This document shows, piece by piece, positions 51,153-59,792 of a DNA stretch of 64,000 nucleotides. The stretch is from Zobellia uliginosa (GTDB lineage: Bacteria; Bacteroidota; Bacteroidia; Flavobacteriales; Flavobacteriaceae), in assembly GCF_018860745.1 (NCBI RefSeq), contig NZ_JAHKPY010000003.1:942062-1006061 (forward strand), written 5' to 3'. The notes under the pieces are model-generated. The model had not been told where the DNA came from. It saw only the letters and a list, made by a program, of their open reading frames with translations, and made no database searches. Both the position numbers and the translations under genes were made by a program. Each line of letters starts with the position of its first letter. Position 1 is the first letter of the stretch.

Positions 51153-51974
51153 CTATTTCTTTACAATTTCCCTTGCTTTAAACTCAATACTTCGCTTTTC
51201 TAAATATTTCCAGATTTCCGTTGTATTTGCTGTTTCCGATAATGAAGTGAAATCATTTTGAGACATGCAGTAGGTTAGAAATCCATCAACATTTGCTTCG
51301 GGGATATCAAAACTTTCGGCTAGGGTTTGCTTTGAGAATTTAGTAATGACCTCTCTTTCTAGCTCCATAAGTTCATCACGAAGAACCATATCCTCAAAGG
51401 ATTTGGTTCTTCCAGAAGCACGGTTCATTATTTTATGAGTGTTTATTCTTAGTCCAATACCATAATAACGAATATACTTACCTCTATCAGCCTCTAAAAG
51501 TAGTCGTTCGCTTTGGCTCATGACATCCAAATCTGCATTGGGCAATGCTAAAGACCCTGAAGTAACTATAGGCTTAAGACCTAACCGGTCTAAGTCACGG
51601 TCTATTTCTCCTGTAAGATTATACGGGGTAACCGTTACATCCTTTAAATTAATGACATTCTCAACTAGGTTTATAGTAACCAAACTGAGGTTTAAGATGG
51701 TATCGGTAATACTAATATTCTTTGTAAGGTATTGAACTGCAGTGACTTTTAGCACATCCCCAACTTTAACTTCAATAGAAAATTGGCCTAAGGAATCTGT
51801 AATTGTGGTTTTCTTTGAATTAAGGTTCATAACCACCACGTCCCTAACATCATTGTTCGCATTTTGCACTTTTCCCTGAAGTAATTTGGTTTTGGTTTGC
51901 GAAAAGCTAGAATGTGCATGTAATAAAACAAATAAAAAACAACTAATTCCAAAATAGGGTTTATATGCAGCCAT
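51153..51974 (-). CDS. CarboxypepD-regulatory-like domain protein
   Basis: A 273-residue secreted protein: signal peptide ending near SFSQ, then a carboxypeptidase-D regulatory-like beta-sandwich (about 30-115: LLQGKVQNANNDVRDVVVMNLNSKKTTITDSLGQFSIEVKVGDVL), the domain found at the N-terminus of Bacteroidetes outer-membrane receptors. There is no barrel after it; the remaining 160 residues are helical and unknown. A near-identical copy of its last about 36 codons lies 1.08 kb downstream. Confidence 0.8.
   Translation of the reverse strand: MAAYKPYFGISCFLFVLLHAHSSFSQTKTKLLQGKVQNANNDVRDVVVMNLNSKKTTITDSLGQFSIEVKVGDVLKVTAVQYLTKNISITDTILNLSLVTINLVENVINLKDVTVTPYNLTGEIDRDLDRLGLKPIVTSGSLALPNADLDVMSQSERLLLEADRGKYIRYYGIGLRINTHKIMNRASGRTKSFEDMVLRDELMELEREVITKFSKQTLAESFDIPEANVDGFLTYCMSQNDFTSLSETANTTEIWKYLEKRSIEFKAREIVKK
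51159..51267. repeat. Direct repeat, copy B (within the CarboxypepD-like gene)
   Basis: The intact partner of 50081-50189; it encodes the C-terminal residues of the CarboxypepD-like protein. Confidence 0.85.
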
Positions 51975-52260
51975 CCTTGTTTTTTTCCAAAAGCAAATTA
52001 TAAAACAAATTAGTCTCTAGGATATAATGAGTAGGTAAAATATTGTTAAATAATAAAGTGGCAGCAGAAAGTTATGTAATTGGCAAGACCCAAAAGGCAT
52101 TACTACATTAAATAATCAAAGAAAATCAACACCTAATATTATGGATGATTACAAAATAACAGAAGCTAAATGATAATTTAATTTAAATAAATGGAATGCT
52201 TCTTTTCTTACGCATACTTTAATAAGTTAGTATGTGGCACAGAATTAAAATCAGCACTAT

Positions 52261-54822
52261 TTGAAAGAGGATATCAGTATTTCGCAACTGCAGGAAAAGT
52301 TTCCGAACGGAAAGATTAAAACGTATGAAAAGAGTCATACCATATGTTTTATACATAAGAAAGTTTCTATGTTTAGGTGGCTTATAGAAGGTAGTATGGC
52401 GTACTATATTTCTCTAGAAAATCCTGATAAAGATGTATTGGTCTGTCAAAATTCCGAGCCGTTCTCTACTTTAGGCCTAAACGGGTTTACCCCTTCAAAA
52501 CGCTATGTTTACAAGGTTTTGGTGGCTTCTGAAAAAGCGGACTTTTTTGAAATTCCTTTTGAACAGATAGAAACTTATTTGCAGGAGGGACATAAAAACA
52601 TTTTACTCAAAAACATAGGCTCAAAATTATATCACCTGTTGCATACAGCTTTGTTAAAGCAATCGGAACTGTTAAATCCGGTTCGCTTTCAACCGTTTGT
52701 AGAAGATCGTAAGTTTCAAATTTCGCCCGTTGCGGAAAAAGAAGAAGTAATTTCTTTAATGAGGAAATCACCTTTTTTGGATTTTTTTGAGGAGAAACAT
52801 TTGTCCGCTATGGCAACATTGGCTGAGCGCAGGGAATATGAACCGGACGAGGTTCTATATGTGCAGGACGGTTATAGCAACGGTTTGTTTATTTTGATTG
52901 ATGGCGAAGTCTCCATAAAACGCATTGAGAATTCTATAGAGATTAAACAGCGTTCCATTAAAAATTCAGGTTTTGTGTTCGGGTGGTCTTGTCTGCTAAA
53001 GCAAAAAGATAGCTGTTCCGCCATTACACGTACCCGAACTTCGGCCTACTTTATTCATGACCATGATCTCATGAAATTGTTCCATAAAGATGATCAGTTC
53101 GAAGGTCTGTTTTTTAAACGGTTAATATGGCTAATGGGTAACCAGCTTAACGCTGCGTTCATAAGATATGTAGGATTGCTTGGAAAGCATAATCTTCAAG
53201 CGGTTTTTCAGCTGATTAAAAATAATGAATCCCGACTATCGGTTTCTTCTTCTTTGCACCAAGTGTTGCATTTACTGAAGAGTAATAATACAAAGACTCT
53301 GGGATATGACATTTTAAACTCATTATTAGTAAACGGCAGTGCGTTAGAAAGGCATATCGCCTCTTTGAGTTTGGAATTGTTAACGGAGGACCAGAAAGAA
53401 AGCGTTTTTATAAACGGACTGCAGGAAATCTATTCAAACGTGGCAGCAAGGGACACAACGGACCTCGATTTAAATCGGAAAATTTGTGCTACGCTTACCA
53501 TTAAGGTCTTTGAAAATGTACCCTATGTCATTGAAGGATGGGAAAACCTACCGGAGACTACAGGCCACATTTTTACGTATAACCATCTCATAAACGATGC
53601 ACAGTACACCTTAAACAATAGTTTTCAAATTACATTGGATTCCCATTTTATAAGTGCGAAGATTTTGTTTGAAAAATATGGCGAACCTGGTATCAGAACC
53701 GTCCGCATTGGCCGTGGACAAGAATATGGTCACCAAAACTATTACAACAATTTGGGCCATATAAATATATATACCAAAGACTCGGAGAAAACATCATCCA
53801 AAAATGCGAAACAGGCCCGAAACATATTTTATGAAGAAGCCTCCAAACTTCTGAACGATAACTACAACATAATCATTAGCCCTGAAGGAACATCATACCG
53901 AACCGAAGAATCTCCTGGACCTTTTAAAATGGGCGCTTTTAAATTGGCCGCCGGTCAAGAAAAAGAACCGCTTATCGTCCCTATAGTTCTAGTGAATTTT
54001 GATCATAGAATCGGTAGATCCTTGTTCTATTGTAAGATAGGACAGCCGTTTCTTTTAAGTGAAAAAGTAGCATCAAAAATTAAGGGAGATATGCGTGAAT
54101 TTGTACAACAGTACCAAGCGCAATATAAAATTGATGTTCTCAAAGCTAGGGAAAGAGCAGAAGAATTATTTCTGTCGCCGGGTGGCACAGTATTAAATGA
54201 GGAGCCACCAGCCATGTGGGCCAATGAAATTAAAAGGCTGAAAAGAAGGGTTTCAAAACTGAAAACCCAAGAAAACCTGATTGCTGTTTATGGGAGTTCC
54301 TCGGTACGTTTATGGGTGCATATGCAGAAAGATTTATTGCCTTTCCATACGGTAAATCTTGGTTTTGGAGGTTCTACATTTGCCTGGTGTATTCATTATT
54401 TTGATGAGATTTTTGCCGAGGCCAATCCATCTAAAATAGTACTTTATGCTGGTGAGAACGATTTAAACCAAGGTAGAACGCCGCAAGAAGTATTGGCAGA
54501 TTGCCATACCTTGGTGGGAATGGTCAGAGCTAAATATCCAAATGCCGCCTTGGCCTTAATCAGCCTAAAACCAAGTGTAGAGCGCGAGCAAATGATTCCA
54601 TTGATTATTGAAACCAATCTACTGCTTTCAAAATATATAATTACTGAATTAAATGCACAGTATATAAATGTATTTAGCCATATGATCAGTAGTGACAACC
54701 GGCCCATACCTGAACTCTATCTCTCGGACGGCTTGCATCTAAATAAAGAAGGTTATGCTATTTGGAGCAGCGTAATTAAAAACGCGCTGGAGTCTGTAGC
54801 GTTGTTGGAGGTTGAGAAGTGA
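52261..54822 (+). CDS. Fusion protein: two CNB-like domains, PlsC-like acyltransferase and SGNH esterase
   Basis: An 853-residue soluble protein from TTG 52261; an in-frame stop at 52246-52248 and the absence of an earlier ATG leave this as the start (first internal Met is 37). Residues about 10-130 are a degenerate and about 165-285 a clearer cyclic-nucleotide-binding fold (FILIDGEVSIKRI, VFGWSCLL), but the usual phosphate-binding Glu and Arg are missing. A helical linker leads to a PlsC-like domain (about 410-640) with NHLIND at 441-446 (HX3D, not HX4D) and PEGTSYR at 541-547. The SGNH domain (about 670-845) has GSSSVRLW (Ser680), NLGFGGS, GENDLN (Asn733) and DGLHL (Asp823, His826). Suggested role: ligand-gated lipid acyl transfer and ester cleavage. 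Confidence 0.8.
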   Translation: MKEDISISQLQEKFPNGKIKTYEKSHTICFIHKKVSMFRWLIEGSMAYYISLENPDKDVLVCQNSEPFSTLGLNGFTPSKRYVYKVLVASEKADFFEIPFEQIETYLQEGHKNILLKNIGSKLYHLLHTALLKQSELLNPVRFQPFVEDRKFQISPVAEKEEVISLMRKSPFLDFFEEKHLSAMATLAERREYEPDEVLYVQDGYSNGLFILIDGEVSIKRIENSIEIKQRSIKNSGFVFGWSCLLKQKDSCSAITRTRTSAYFIHDHDLMKLFHKDDQFEGLFFKRLIWLMGNQLNAAFIRYVGLLGKHNLQAVFQLIKNNESRLSVSSSLHQVLHLLKSNNTKTLGYDILNSLLVNGSALERHIASLSLELLTEDQKESVFINGLQEIYSNVAARDTTDLDLNRKICATLTIKVFENVPYVIEGWENLPETTGHIFTYNHLINDAQYTLNNSFQITLDSHFISAKILFEKYGEPGIRTVRIGRGQEYGHQNYYNNLGHINIYTKDSEKTSSKNAKQARNIFYEEASKLLNDNYNIIISPEGTSYRTEESPGPFKMGAFKLAAGQEKEPLIVPIVLVNFDHRIGRSLFYCKIGQPFLLSEKVASKIKGDMREFVQQYQAQYKIDVLKARERAEELFLSPGGTVLNEEPPAMWANEIKRLKRRVSKLKTQENLIAVYGSSSVRLWVHMQKDLLPFHTVNLGFGGSTFAWCIHYFDEIFAEANPSKIVLYAGENDLNQGRTPQEVLADCHTLVGMVRAKYPNAALALISLKPSVEREQMIPLIIETNLLLSKYIITELNAQYINVFSHMISSDNRPIPELYLSDGLHLNKEGYAIWSSVIKNALESVALLEVEK

Positions 54823-54845
54823 GGTTGTTATTTAAACTCTTAATT

Positions 54846-56144
54846 TTATAAAGTTGTGGCCGAAACCTTCTCCACTTCTTTAGGTTCTGTCTCGTTATAA
54901 ACCTCTTTAACTATCTCGTACAAATCCGGAATCACCGTTTTGGCCACAGGAGACATGTTGTTCAATAGCACACAGATACCCAAATCGGCTTCCGGATAAA
55001 CGGCTATTTCATTTCTGTAGTTATTAACGCTTCCGCCGTGGTGCCAGATGGTTTTTTCAAAATTACTGTCACCTTCGGTAAACTTATGGATTCTCCATCC
55101 AAAGCCATAATATGATCTGGTGTGCCCTGGCCACCTTTGGTAATATTTACGGTGTCCTGCTATTTCAATAAACGGATTGAATGCCTCTCCAATAGCGTCA
55201 CTTTTCATAATATCAGGATTATGACCTAGCAAAAAACGCATCCAACGCCCCATATCGTGAGCATTAGAACTTATCCCGCCCGCTGCAACGGCATTATAGT
55301 AATTATCTCGCAAATGTGCCGCTCTCCAACCATTCCTTATGCGTACGTGGGGCATAGCAATATTTAGTTCATGGGTTAAGGCCTCATAATTTGTAGTGGT
55401 AGTACACATTTCCAACGGCTTAAAGAACCGATCGTCCAAAAGTGTGTTTATCTTTTTACCCGTTGCTTTTTTCATCATCTCCCCACAAAGTGCAAACATG
55501 GCATTCTGGTAGCTATACATAACCCCCGGTTCACTAATAGGCATAACTTCTTTAAATCTGCTCGCAATTTCTTTTAGAGGCAAACCTGCTTCGACCAAAT
55601 TAGTGTAACTGTGGTATGGTGTACCAGAGGTATGAGACAATACATTCGCCAAAGTAACATTTTTGGTATTGGATCCATCTCCTAACTGAAACTCCGGAAG
55701 ATAATCACTTACCTTATCCGTCCAATCTAATTTTCCTTCACTTTTAATATGGGCCGCCAACATACCGGCAAAACCTTTTGACAATGAACCTAGCCTAAAA
55801 ACGGTCTCACCGTTTACCGTACTACTCTCCAAACTGTTTTTCCTACCGTATCCTTCAGAGATTACTATAGAATCTCCCCTAACAATACTTACCCCTGCTC
55901 CTACCACGTCTCCTTTGGCAATGGCTTTCTTAAAATAGGCCTTTAATCTAGCCTCTATTTTCTTTTTTCTAGAACTATATAATACAACGTCTATTTTGTC
56001 CTTTGGTGCTTTATCTGCAGTCGTAATGGCTGTTTCAGCCTTTGGTAAGGTATCGGAAGATTCCGATGGATATAAGCGTGAAGCAAGCGCTGATACTGTA
56101 AAAACGACAAGCGCAGATACAATTAAAAATTTAAATCTTTGCAT
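54846..56144 (-). CDS. Serine hydrolase of the beta-lactamase/class C PBP type
   Basis: A 432-residue exported hydrolase with an N-terminal membrane or signal segment (about 5-22). The SxxK motif is SLSK in FRLGSLSKGFAGML, the Tyr-x-Asn equivalent is YSYQNAMFALCGEMM and the third motif is WHHGGSVNNY. It could be a peptidoglycan D,D-peptidase, an esterase or a beta-lactamase. It converges on the fusion gene, 23 bases away. Confidence 0.85.
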   Translation of the reverse strand: MQRFKFLIVSALVVFTVSALASRLYPSESSDTLPKAETAITTADKAPKDKIDVVLYSSRKKKIEARLKAYFKKAIAKGDVVGAGVSIVRGDSIVISEGYGRKNSLESSTVNGETVFRLGSLSKGFAGMLAAHIKSEGKLDWTDKVSDYLPEFQLGDGSNTKNVTLANVLSHTSGTPYHSYTNLVEAGLPLKEIASRFKEVMPISEPGVMYSYQNAMFALCGEMMKKATGKKINTLLDDRFFKPLEMCTTTTNYEALTHELNIAMPHVRIRNGWRAAHLRDNYYNAVAAGGISSNAHDMGRWMRFLLGHNPDIMKSDAIGEAFNPFIEIAGHRKYYQRWPGHTRSYYGFGWRIHKFTEGDSNFEKTIWHHGGSVNNYRNEIAVYPEADLGICVLLNNMSPVAKTVIPDLYEIVKEVYNETEPKEVEKVSATTL

Positions 56145-56371
56145 TGATGAACGAATATTTTGGTGGTTGAGATAAACGAAAATAGGATGAATTGCTTAAA
56201 TAACGGTTAAAATGCACTTTTTCTTATTCATTTTGATTACTTTTTATGTACTTCTTAACATTTTGTGCGATAAAAGCACTTATTTGATAGAATCAGTTAA
56301 CGAAACTCCCAATAATAAATAATGATGTGCTTACTTTTACATTCTTATCAAAGCTGATTCTGCACGGATAC

Positions 56372-57565
56372 ATGAGTTTAAAAAAAGAAAGCCTTTCTCT
56401 TCGCGAAGCCCAAAAATTGGTTTTGCTATCACAACTTTTACCTACACCAAAAGTGGTAGGTTCTGCCCAAGATGCAACACTGTCTGCAATTGAGCATTTG
56501 GGTTATATACAAATTGATACCATATCAGTTATTGAGCGGGCACATCATCATACGCTATACAATCGGAATTCCCGATATAAATCAGCTCATTTAGAAGAAT
56601 TAATAGCGGATAAGAAAGTTTTTGAATATTGGGCACATGCCGCCTCATATCTTCCTATGACCGATTACCGCTTTACTTTACCCCGTAAACAAGCTATTGC
56701 TTCCGGTAAACAAAAACACTGGTACAAACGCGATGTACAACTTATGCAATCTGTAGCTGAACGAATAAAAGCCGAAGGCCCTTTAATGGCTAAGGATTTT
56801 AACAAAAAAGGGAAGAAGCATGGTGAATGGAAAACTGCCCCTACAAAACAGGCTTTAGAAAATTTATTTATGGAGGGTGAATTGATGATTTCAAAACGTG
56901 TCAACTTTCATAAAGTATACGACCTTACCGAAAGAGTTTTACCGAGTTCATTGAACACTACTACTCCAACGGATGATGAATATGGCAAGTTTTTGGTGAA
57001 AAAATATTTACGAGCCAACGGACTGGGAAAGTTAACAGAAATGACCTATCTCATCAAGAACACAAAACCATTGGTTACGAACGCTTTGGATACCATGCTG
57101 AAAACAGGCGAAATAGAACTGGTAAACGTTTCCAACACTGCATATTACGTACTTCCCGAAGCACTAAAACTCCTAAACCAACCTTTGGCCAGAAAGAAAC
57201 TTAAAATTTTATCTCCTTTTGATAATCTCCTCATTCAAAGAAAAAGAATGACGGACCTCTTTAATTTTGATTATACCCTGGAGTGCTATGTACCCCAACA
57301 CAAAAGAAAACACGGTTATTTTAGCTTGCCAATTTTATGGGACGGTAAATTAGTAGCCCGTATGGATAGCAAAGCCGATAGAAAAGAAAAGGTCCTGTAC
57401 ATTCACCAACTAACCTTAGAACCGAGTCTACGAAAAACCGAAGCCTTTGCAGATGCTCTAGGGAGAGAATTACAATCGTTTATGGAGTTCAATGCTTGTA
57501 ACAGTATTCAATTACACCGTACAATCCCATCATCTTTCAAATTTGAACATAGAGTTCTAAATTAA
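56372..57565 (+). CDS. YcaQ-like winged-helix DNA glycosylase family protein
   Basis: A 397-residue protein of the crosslink-repair glycosylase (YcaQ/AlkX) family. ATG 56372 is chosen (MSLKKESLSLREAQKLVL) because the longer frame to 56327 has an unlike leader. IQIDTISVIERAHHHTLYNRN near 65-85 carries the QxDxxxV-type catalytic region, EYWAHAASYLP follows, and winged-helix repeats fill the rest. The family unhooks interstrand crosslinks and removes alkylated purines; activity is by homology. Confidence 0.85.
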   Translation: MSLKKESLSLREAQKLVLLSQLLPTPKVVGSAQDATLSAIEHLGYIQIDTISVIERAHHHTLYNRNSRYKSAHLEELIADKKVFEYWAHAASYLPMTDYRFTLPRKQAIASGKQKHWYKRDVQLMQSVAERIKAEGPLMAKDFNKKGKKHGEWKTAPTKQALENLFMEGELMISKRVNFHKVYDLTERVLPSSLNTTTPTDDEYGKFLVKKYLRANGLGKLTEMTYLIKNTKPLVTNALDTMLKTGEIELVNVSNTAYYVLPEALKLLNQPLARKKLKILSPFDNLLIQRKRMTDLFNFDYTLECYVPQHKRKHGYFSLPILWDGKLVARMDSKADRKEKVLYIHQLTLEPSLRKTEAFADALGRELQSFMEFNACNSIQLHRTIPSSFKFEHRVLN

Positions 57566-57626
57566 TGGTTCGGTGAAATTAAAAACGTTTCAACCTATAA
57601 CTTTCTTTGTATCTTAATAGGCAAAC

Positions 57627-57658
57627 CCTGTAAAAACAGGTGGAAAAACATATTTTTG
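57627..57658 (+). promoter_or_regulatory. araC promoter with CCTGT-AAAA-ACAGG palindrome
   Basis: Palindrome CCTGT (57627-57631)-AAAA-ACAGG (57636-57640) lies 10 bases before the -7 box TATTTTTG (57651-57658). It contains CTGTAAAAA (57628-57636), the reverse complement of the TTTTTACAG element found upstream of the two following genes. Confidence 0.55.
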
Positions 57659-57690
57659 CGCATTTTTAACGCTAAAAATTAAGCTGAAAG

Positions 57691-58563
57691 GTGATTGAAA
57701 TTCAAAACATAAAATTCAATAACGAAACAAGACCAGAATCCGGTTTTGAACTTATAGACTTAGAAGAGCTTTTTAGGCGTGATATTGAGCAAGACATTAC
57801 CCTGTCTCACAAGGTAGAGTTTTACCAAATTTTATTTATTACGGAAGGTAGTTCAAAACACAGCATTGATTTTACGGATTACCCGTATACCAAAAGCACT
57901 CTTTTTACGATACGAAAAGACCAAATTCATAAGTTTTATAAGAATCCAGATACAAAAGGTTTTCTTTTACTTTTTACCGAAGATTTTCTGGCAAGTCTCT
58001 TAAGTCAAAAAGAAGTGGTTCGTTCGCATGAACTTTTTAATCAATTTTTAACCTCTCCAAAACTAACAATCAATGACGAAGACTTTGATGGTATTTACTC
58101 GGTCGTAAAATATATAGAGTTAGAATATACCAAGAATTATGATGAGTTCTCAGGTGGTATTATTAGAAATGCACTTCATATTTTGGTGTATAAATTGTTT
58201 CGCATTAAGCTAAAGCAAGGCACACAATTTTCCCAACATAAATATGTAGGCGATTTTATACAGTTCCAGCAATTGATAGAAAAACGTTGTTTTGAGACCA
58301 AAAAAACACTGGATTATGCTCAACTTATGGGTTGTACACCCAAAACGCTAAACAATGTTTGCCAAACTATCGTTGGAAAATCTGCCAAAACAATCATAGA
58401 TGAGATTCTAGTTACACAGATTAAGCGTTTATTGATCAACACTTCCTTGTCCATCACAGAAATAGCATACACCTCTGGCTTTGATGAACCTACCAATATG
58501 TATAAATATTTTAAAAAACATACAAAAGTTACTCCTGAAGCTTTTAGACAAAGGCACATCTAG
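57691..58563 (+). CDS. AraC-family transcriptional regulator
   Basis: A 290-residue regulator with GTG start at 57691. N-terminal cupin-like region (about 40-120: KVEFYQILFITEGSSKHSIDF) and C-terminal double helix-turn-helix (about 190-290) with TLDYAQLMGCTPKTLNNVCQTIVG and ITEIAYTSGFDEPTNMYKYFKKHTKVTPEAFRQ. It is a paralogue of the regulator at 39879. The downstream SDR and SnoaL genes share a promoter architecture that it probably controls. Confidence 0.9.
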   Translation: MIEIQNIKFNNETRPESGFELIDLEELFRRDIEQDITLSHKVEFYQILFITEGSSKHSIDFTDYPYTKSTLFTIRKDQIHKFYKNPDTKGFLLLFTEDFLASLLSQKEVVRSHELFNQFLTSPKLTINDEDFDGIYSVVKYIELEYTKNYDEFSGGIIRNALHILVYKLFRIKLKQGTQFSQHKYVGDFIQFQQLIEKRCFETKKTLDYAQLMGCTPKTLNNVCQTIVGKSAKTIIDEILVTQIKRLLINTSLSITEIAYTSGFDEPTNMYKYFKKHTKVTPEAFRQRHI

Positions 58564-58567
58564 AAAC

Positions 58568-58634
58568 TTTCCCTTTTTTACAGTATAACTTCATTTTTCT
58601 ATAGTCTTTGACTTAGGTATCCGCAATACTTTTG
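58568..58634 (+). promoter_or_regulatory. Conserved AraC-type promoter of the SDR gene
   Basis: TTTCCCTTTTTTACAGT (58568-58584), GACTTAGGT (58610-58618) and -7 box TACTTTTG (58627-58634). It aligns without gaps to 59700-59766, with 47 of 67 positions identical by my count. Confidence 0.7.
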
Positions 58635-58675
58635 TGTTATATAATTTAATTAATTTTTTTAAAAAAATATAGCAT

Positions 58676-59521
58676 ATGAAAATTGCAATAACCGGAGCCA
58701 CCGGACAATTAGGAAGGCTCGTAATTAACAAACTAAAAGGGAGAACAGCAAAAGCTAACATTGTAGCTTTAGCAAGAACCCCTGAAAAAGCAAATGATTT
58801 AGGGGTTGAAGTACGTGCGTTCGATTATGGGAATAGCCAACAAATGGTACAGTCCCTGGCAGGTATTGATAAACTACTTTTAATATCGGGAAGTGAACTA
58901 GGACAACGTATAAAACAGCATACCAACATTATTGGTGCCGCTAAAAAAGCGGGCGTAAAATCAATTGTCTATACCAGTCTTTTAAAAATTGAAAGTTCTA
59001 CTTTGGTATTGGTGCCTGAACATTTAGGTACAGAGAAGGTTTTAGCCGAATCCGGCATTCCTTTTACGTTATTAAGAAATGGATGGTATACTGAAAACTA
59101 TACGGGTTCCGTACAAGATGCCATAAAAATGGGTGCTGTCTATGGTAGCTCTGGTGACGGTAAAATTTCATCTGCTTCACGTGAAGATTTTGCAGAAGCT
59201 GCTGCAATTGTATTGACTTCTAAAAATCAAGAAGGTAAAATTTACGAGTTGGCAGGTGATGAATCTTTTACTATGAGCGACTACGCTAAAGAGATTTCAA
59301 AACAAACTGGAAAAGATATTTCTTATGTGAATCTTTCTGAAAAAGATTATGCCCATGCGTTAGAAGATGCTGGAGTTCCAACTCCAATTGCTGGGTTTTT
59401 AGCAAGTTCTCACATATCTACTGAAAAAGGAGATTTGTTTGATGATAATCATCAACTATCAAAATTATTGGGCAGACCCACTACCCCATTATCAAAAACT
59501 GTAGTTGAAGCTTTAGGTTAA
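58676..59521 (+). CDS. NmrA/QOR2-type SDR oxidoreductase (paralogue of 37170)
   Basis: A 281-residue SDR with MKIAITGATGQLGRLVINKL as the NAD(P) loop, LARTPEKANDLGVEVRAFDY and SIVYTSLL; it resembles NADPH-quinone oxidoreductase QorB/YtfG. It is transcribed from a conserved promoter directly after an AraC gene and ends in a strong terminator. Probably reduces quinones or other reactive carbonyl compounds. Confidence 0.87.
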   Translation: MKIAITGATGQLGRLVINKLKGRTAKANIVALARTPEKANDLGVEVRAFDYGNSQQMVQSLAGIDKLLLISGSELGQRIKQHTNIIGAAKKAGVKSIVYTSLLKIESSTLVLVPEHLGTEKVLAESGIPFTLLRNGWYTENYTGSVQDAIKMGAVYGSSGDGKISSASREDFAEAAAIVLTSKNQEGKIYELAGDESFTMSDYAKEISKQTGKDISYVNLSEKDYAHALEDAGVPTPIAGFLASSHISTEKGDLFDDNHQLSKLLGRPTTPLSKTVVEALG

Positions 59522-59541
59522 ATAAATCTATTTATAGGTAC

Positions 59542-59584
59542 AGAAGGTTGTTTTTTGTTTCAAACAAAAGACAACCTTCTTTTA
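59542..59584 (+). terminator. Strong terminator of the SDR gene
   Basis: AGAAGGTTGT (59542-59551) pairs with ACAACCTTCT (59571-59580). A G-T pair and the inner arms TTTTGTTT/AAACAAAA extend it to a stem of about 19 bp with a one-base centre. A short T-rich stretch follows. Transcription of the next gene therefore needs its own promoter. Confidence 0.85.
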
Positions 59585-59699
59585 TTCAGATCGAAATCAA
59601 CGATTCACGTTCGTAGAACGTTTGTATTAAATTATTTAATCATTTTGGTTATCCATTAAAATAGACCAAAATACAAATGGTTAACCTGCATTTTTAGAT

Positions 59700-59766
59700 T
59701 TTCCCTTTTTTACAGTGTTTTTACCTTTTTTAATAGGTACTGACCTATGTCTTCCATTTACTTTTG
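59700..59766 (+). promoter_or_regulatory. Conserved AraC-type promoter of the SnoaL lipoprotein gene
   Basis: Second copy of the SDR promoter architecture: TTTCCCTTTTTTACAGT (59700-59716), GACCTATGT (59742-59750) and -7 box TACTTTTG (59759-59766). The element-to-box distance is the same as in the first copy (46 bases from CAGT to TAC). Confidence 0.7.
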
Positions 59767-59792
59767 CTTCATTAATTAACAAAGAAAAAACA

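Noticed and set aside
52261-54822. Two independent genes instead of one fusion
   Set aside because: The frame is continuous, no internal start with its own promoter is obvious, and the linkers between domains are in frame.
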